Positions 63,418 through 64,000 of a stretch of DNA of 64,000 bases are shown in pieces. The stretch is from Bacillus sp. EAC (GTDB lineage: Bacteria; Bacillota; Bacilli; Bacillales; Bacillaceae_G). The notes under the pieces are model-generated. The model was not told the origin of the DNA. It did not search any database and saw only the letters and a list, made by a program, of their open reading frames with translations. How positions within the stretch are numbered: the first letter of the stretch is position 1; every line of letters starts with the position of its first letter. The stretch covers positions 124,001 through 188,000 of the forward strand of contig NZ_NCSY01000014.1 of NCBI RefSeq assembly GCF_002156875.1, given 5' to 3'. Both the position numbers and the translations under genes were made by a program.

Positions 63418-64000
63418 TCATTGTAATGGTAGATTCAAAGGATACATTTTCTTGTATTTTTCATAATCCCAAGTTAGTAGAAATTTTTTAGAAGCATGAT
63501 AACCATTTGAATATAGTTCCGATTTTTCTTCCTGCGTCAAATGGAAATCTGTACTTGAAATATCTCCTGTAGGAATTTTAATTGTACGCTCATTAACTGA
63601 TTTTGTAAGATGTCGTAGGTCATGAGCTTGCCTCATTGTTTTAAATATTGCTTTATATAAAGAGATAGGTCCGAGATCCTCAATAGGTTCCCCTATAATT
63701 TCATCTTCTACTAATTTAAACCCAAATGTTGGCCAATCATGTTGATCGTCAAAAATCCAAATTGGAAAATTGCTAAGAATTCCACCATCTACAATAAAAT
63801 AAGGGGATTCAGAATTTGGAGTTTTTAATTTAATAGGTTGAAAGAAAAAGGGAATCGTTCCACTCATTCTAACTGCATGAGCAATCGTAATGTCCTTTGT
63901 TGTTAACCCATAATCTGGTAAATCATCAGGTAGTACGACCATCTTCCCATTACTGATATCTGAAATGATGATTTTTAATTTTCCTTCCTCTTTAAAGTCA
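63418..64000 (-). CDS. Patatin-like phospholipase, C-terminal part
   Basis: The minus-strand frame is open to the window edge; 194 residues are visible, and the start lies beyond 64000. IIISDISNGKMVVLPDDLPD, then IAHAVRMSGTIPFFFQPIKL and the catalytic Asp motif VDGGILSNFPIWIFDD belong to the patatin family. The nucleophile G-x-S-x-G lies outside the window. Patatins are lipid acyl hydrolases; this type is usually cytoplasmic in Bacillus. Confidence 0.9.
   Translation of the reverse strand, partial: DFKEEGKLKIIISDISNGKMVVLPDDLPDYGLTTKDITIAHAVRMSGTIPFFFQPIKLKTPNSESPYFIVDGGILSNFPIWIFDDQHDWPTFGFKLVEDEIIGEPIEDLGPISLYKAIFKTMRQAHDLRHLTKSVNERTIKIPTGDISSTDFHLTQEEKSELYSNGYHASKKFLLTWDYEKYKKMYPLNLPLQ

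Overview
The window comes from a low-GC, endospore-forming Bacillaceae chromosome. The evidence is a gerA-gerB-gerC germination operon, two DUF3992 endospore-appendage (Ena-like) genes, YrrS, YitT, YkvA and YrdB family proteins, a bacillolysin-type M4 protease, AGGAGG-type ribosome binding sites, frequent TTG/GTG starts and many U-tailed terminators. Something near the B. cereus group or Gottfriedia would fit, but the genus is inference. I see no rRNA, tRNA, CRISPR array, intact insertion sequence or prophage.

Region 1 (1-12 kb): the end of a truncated upstream gene, an RraA-family protein, a 191-bp structured repeat, the Ena-like pair, a DUF952 protein, a uracil-DNA-glycosylase-like protein, the ger operon, an MFS transporter with its MarR regulator, YitT, YrdB and a P-loop kinase-like protein. 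Region 2 (12-22.5 kb): LysR, PhzF, a large FAD dehydrogenase, an MFS exporter-TetR operon behind two near-identical operators, a sulfatase and the M4 protease. Region 3 (22.5-42 kb) is accessory in character: a flavin monooxygenase, an unusual membrane protein, LysR, AraC with an aldo/keto reductase, a PadR-DUF1048-ABC operon preceded by three iterated 38-bp motifs, many small hypotheticals, two decayed genes, a pair of small membrane paralogues and an amine oxidase. About ten copies of one roughly 90-bp element (a palindromic head followed by a terminator hairpin) lie between these genes.

Region 4 (42-57 kb): an alpha/beta hydrolase, DUF3885, D-serine ammonia-lyase, a 1375-residue Vpr-like subtilase with a C-terminal dockerin, a cold-shock protein, two tandem free-standing I9 propeptide-like proteins each behind the same duplicated leader hairpin, an SGNH hydrolase, an FtsZ outside any division cluster with a repeat-built C-terminal linker, and a secreted two-domain protein. 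Region 5 (57-64 kb): a divergent HTH/vWA pair, an EcsC protein, a PQQ-type beta-propeller protein, an unknown membrane-anchored protein, a truncated copy of the vWA gene, a second repeat family (three copies), an iterated TGTCRT array resembling a transposon end, and a patatin that runs off the window.

The best candidates for undescribed biology are the subtilase plus stand-alone propeptide proteins, the FtsZ paralogue, the proline-linker Ena subunit, and the palindrome-plus-terminator repeat family. All functional statements rest on motif reading; no searches were run.
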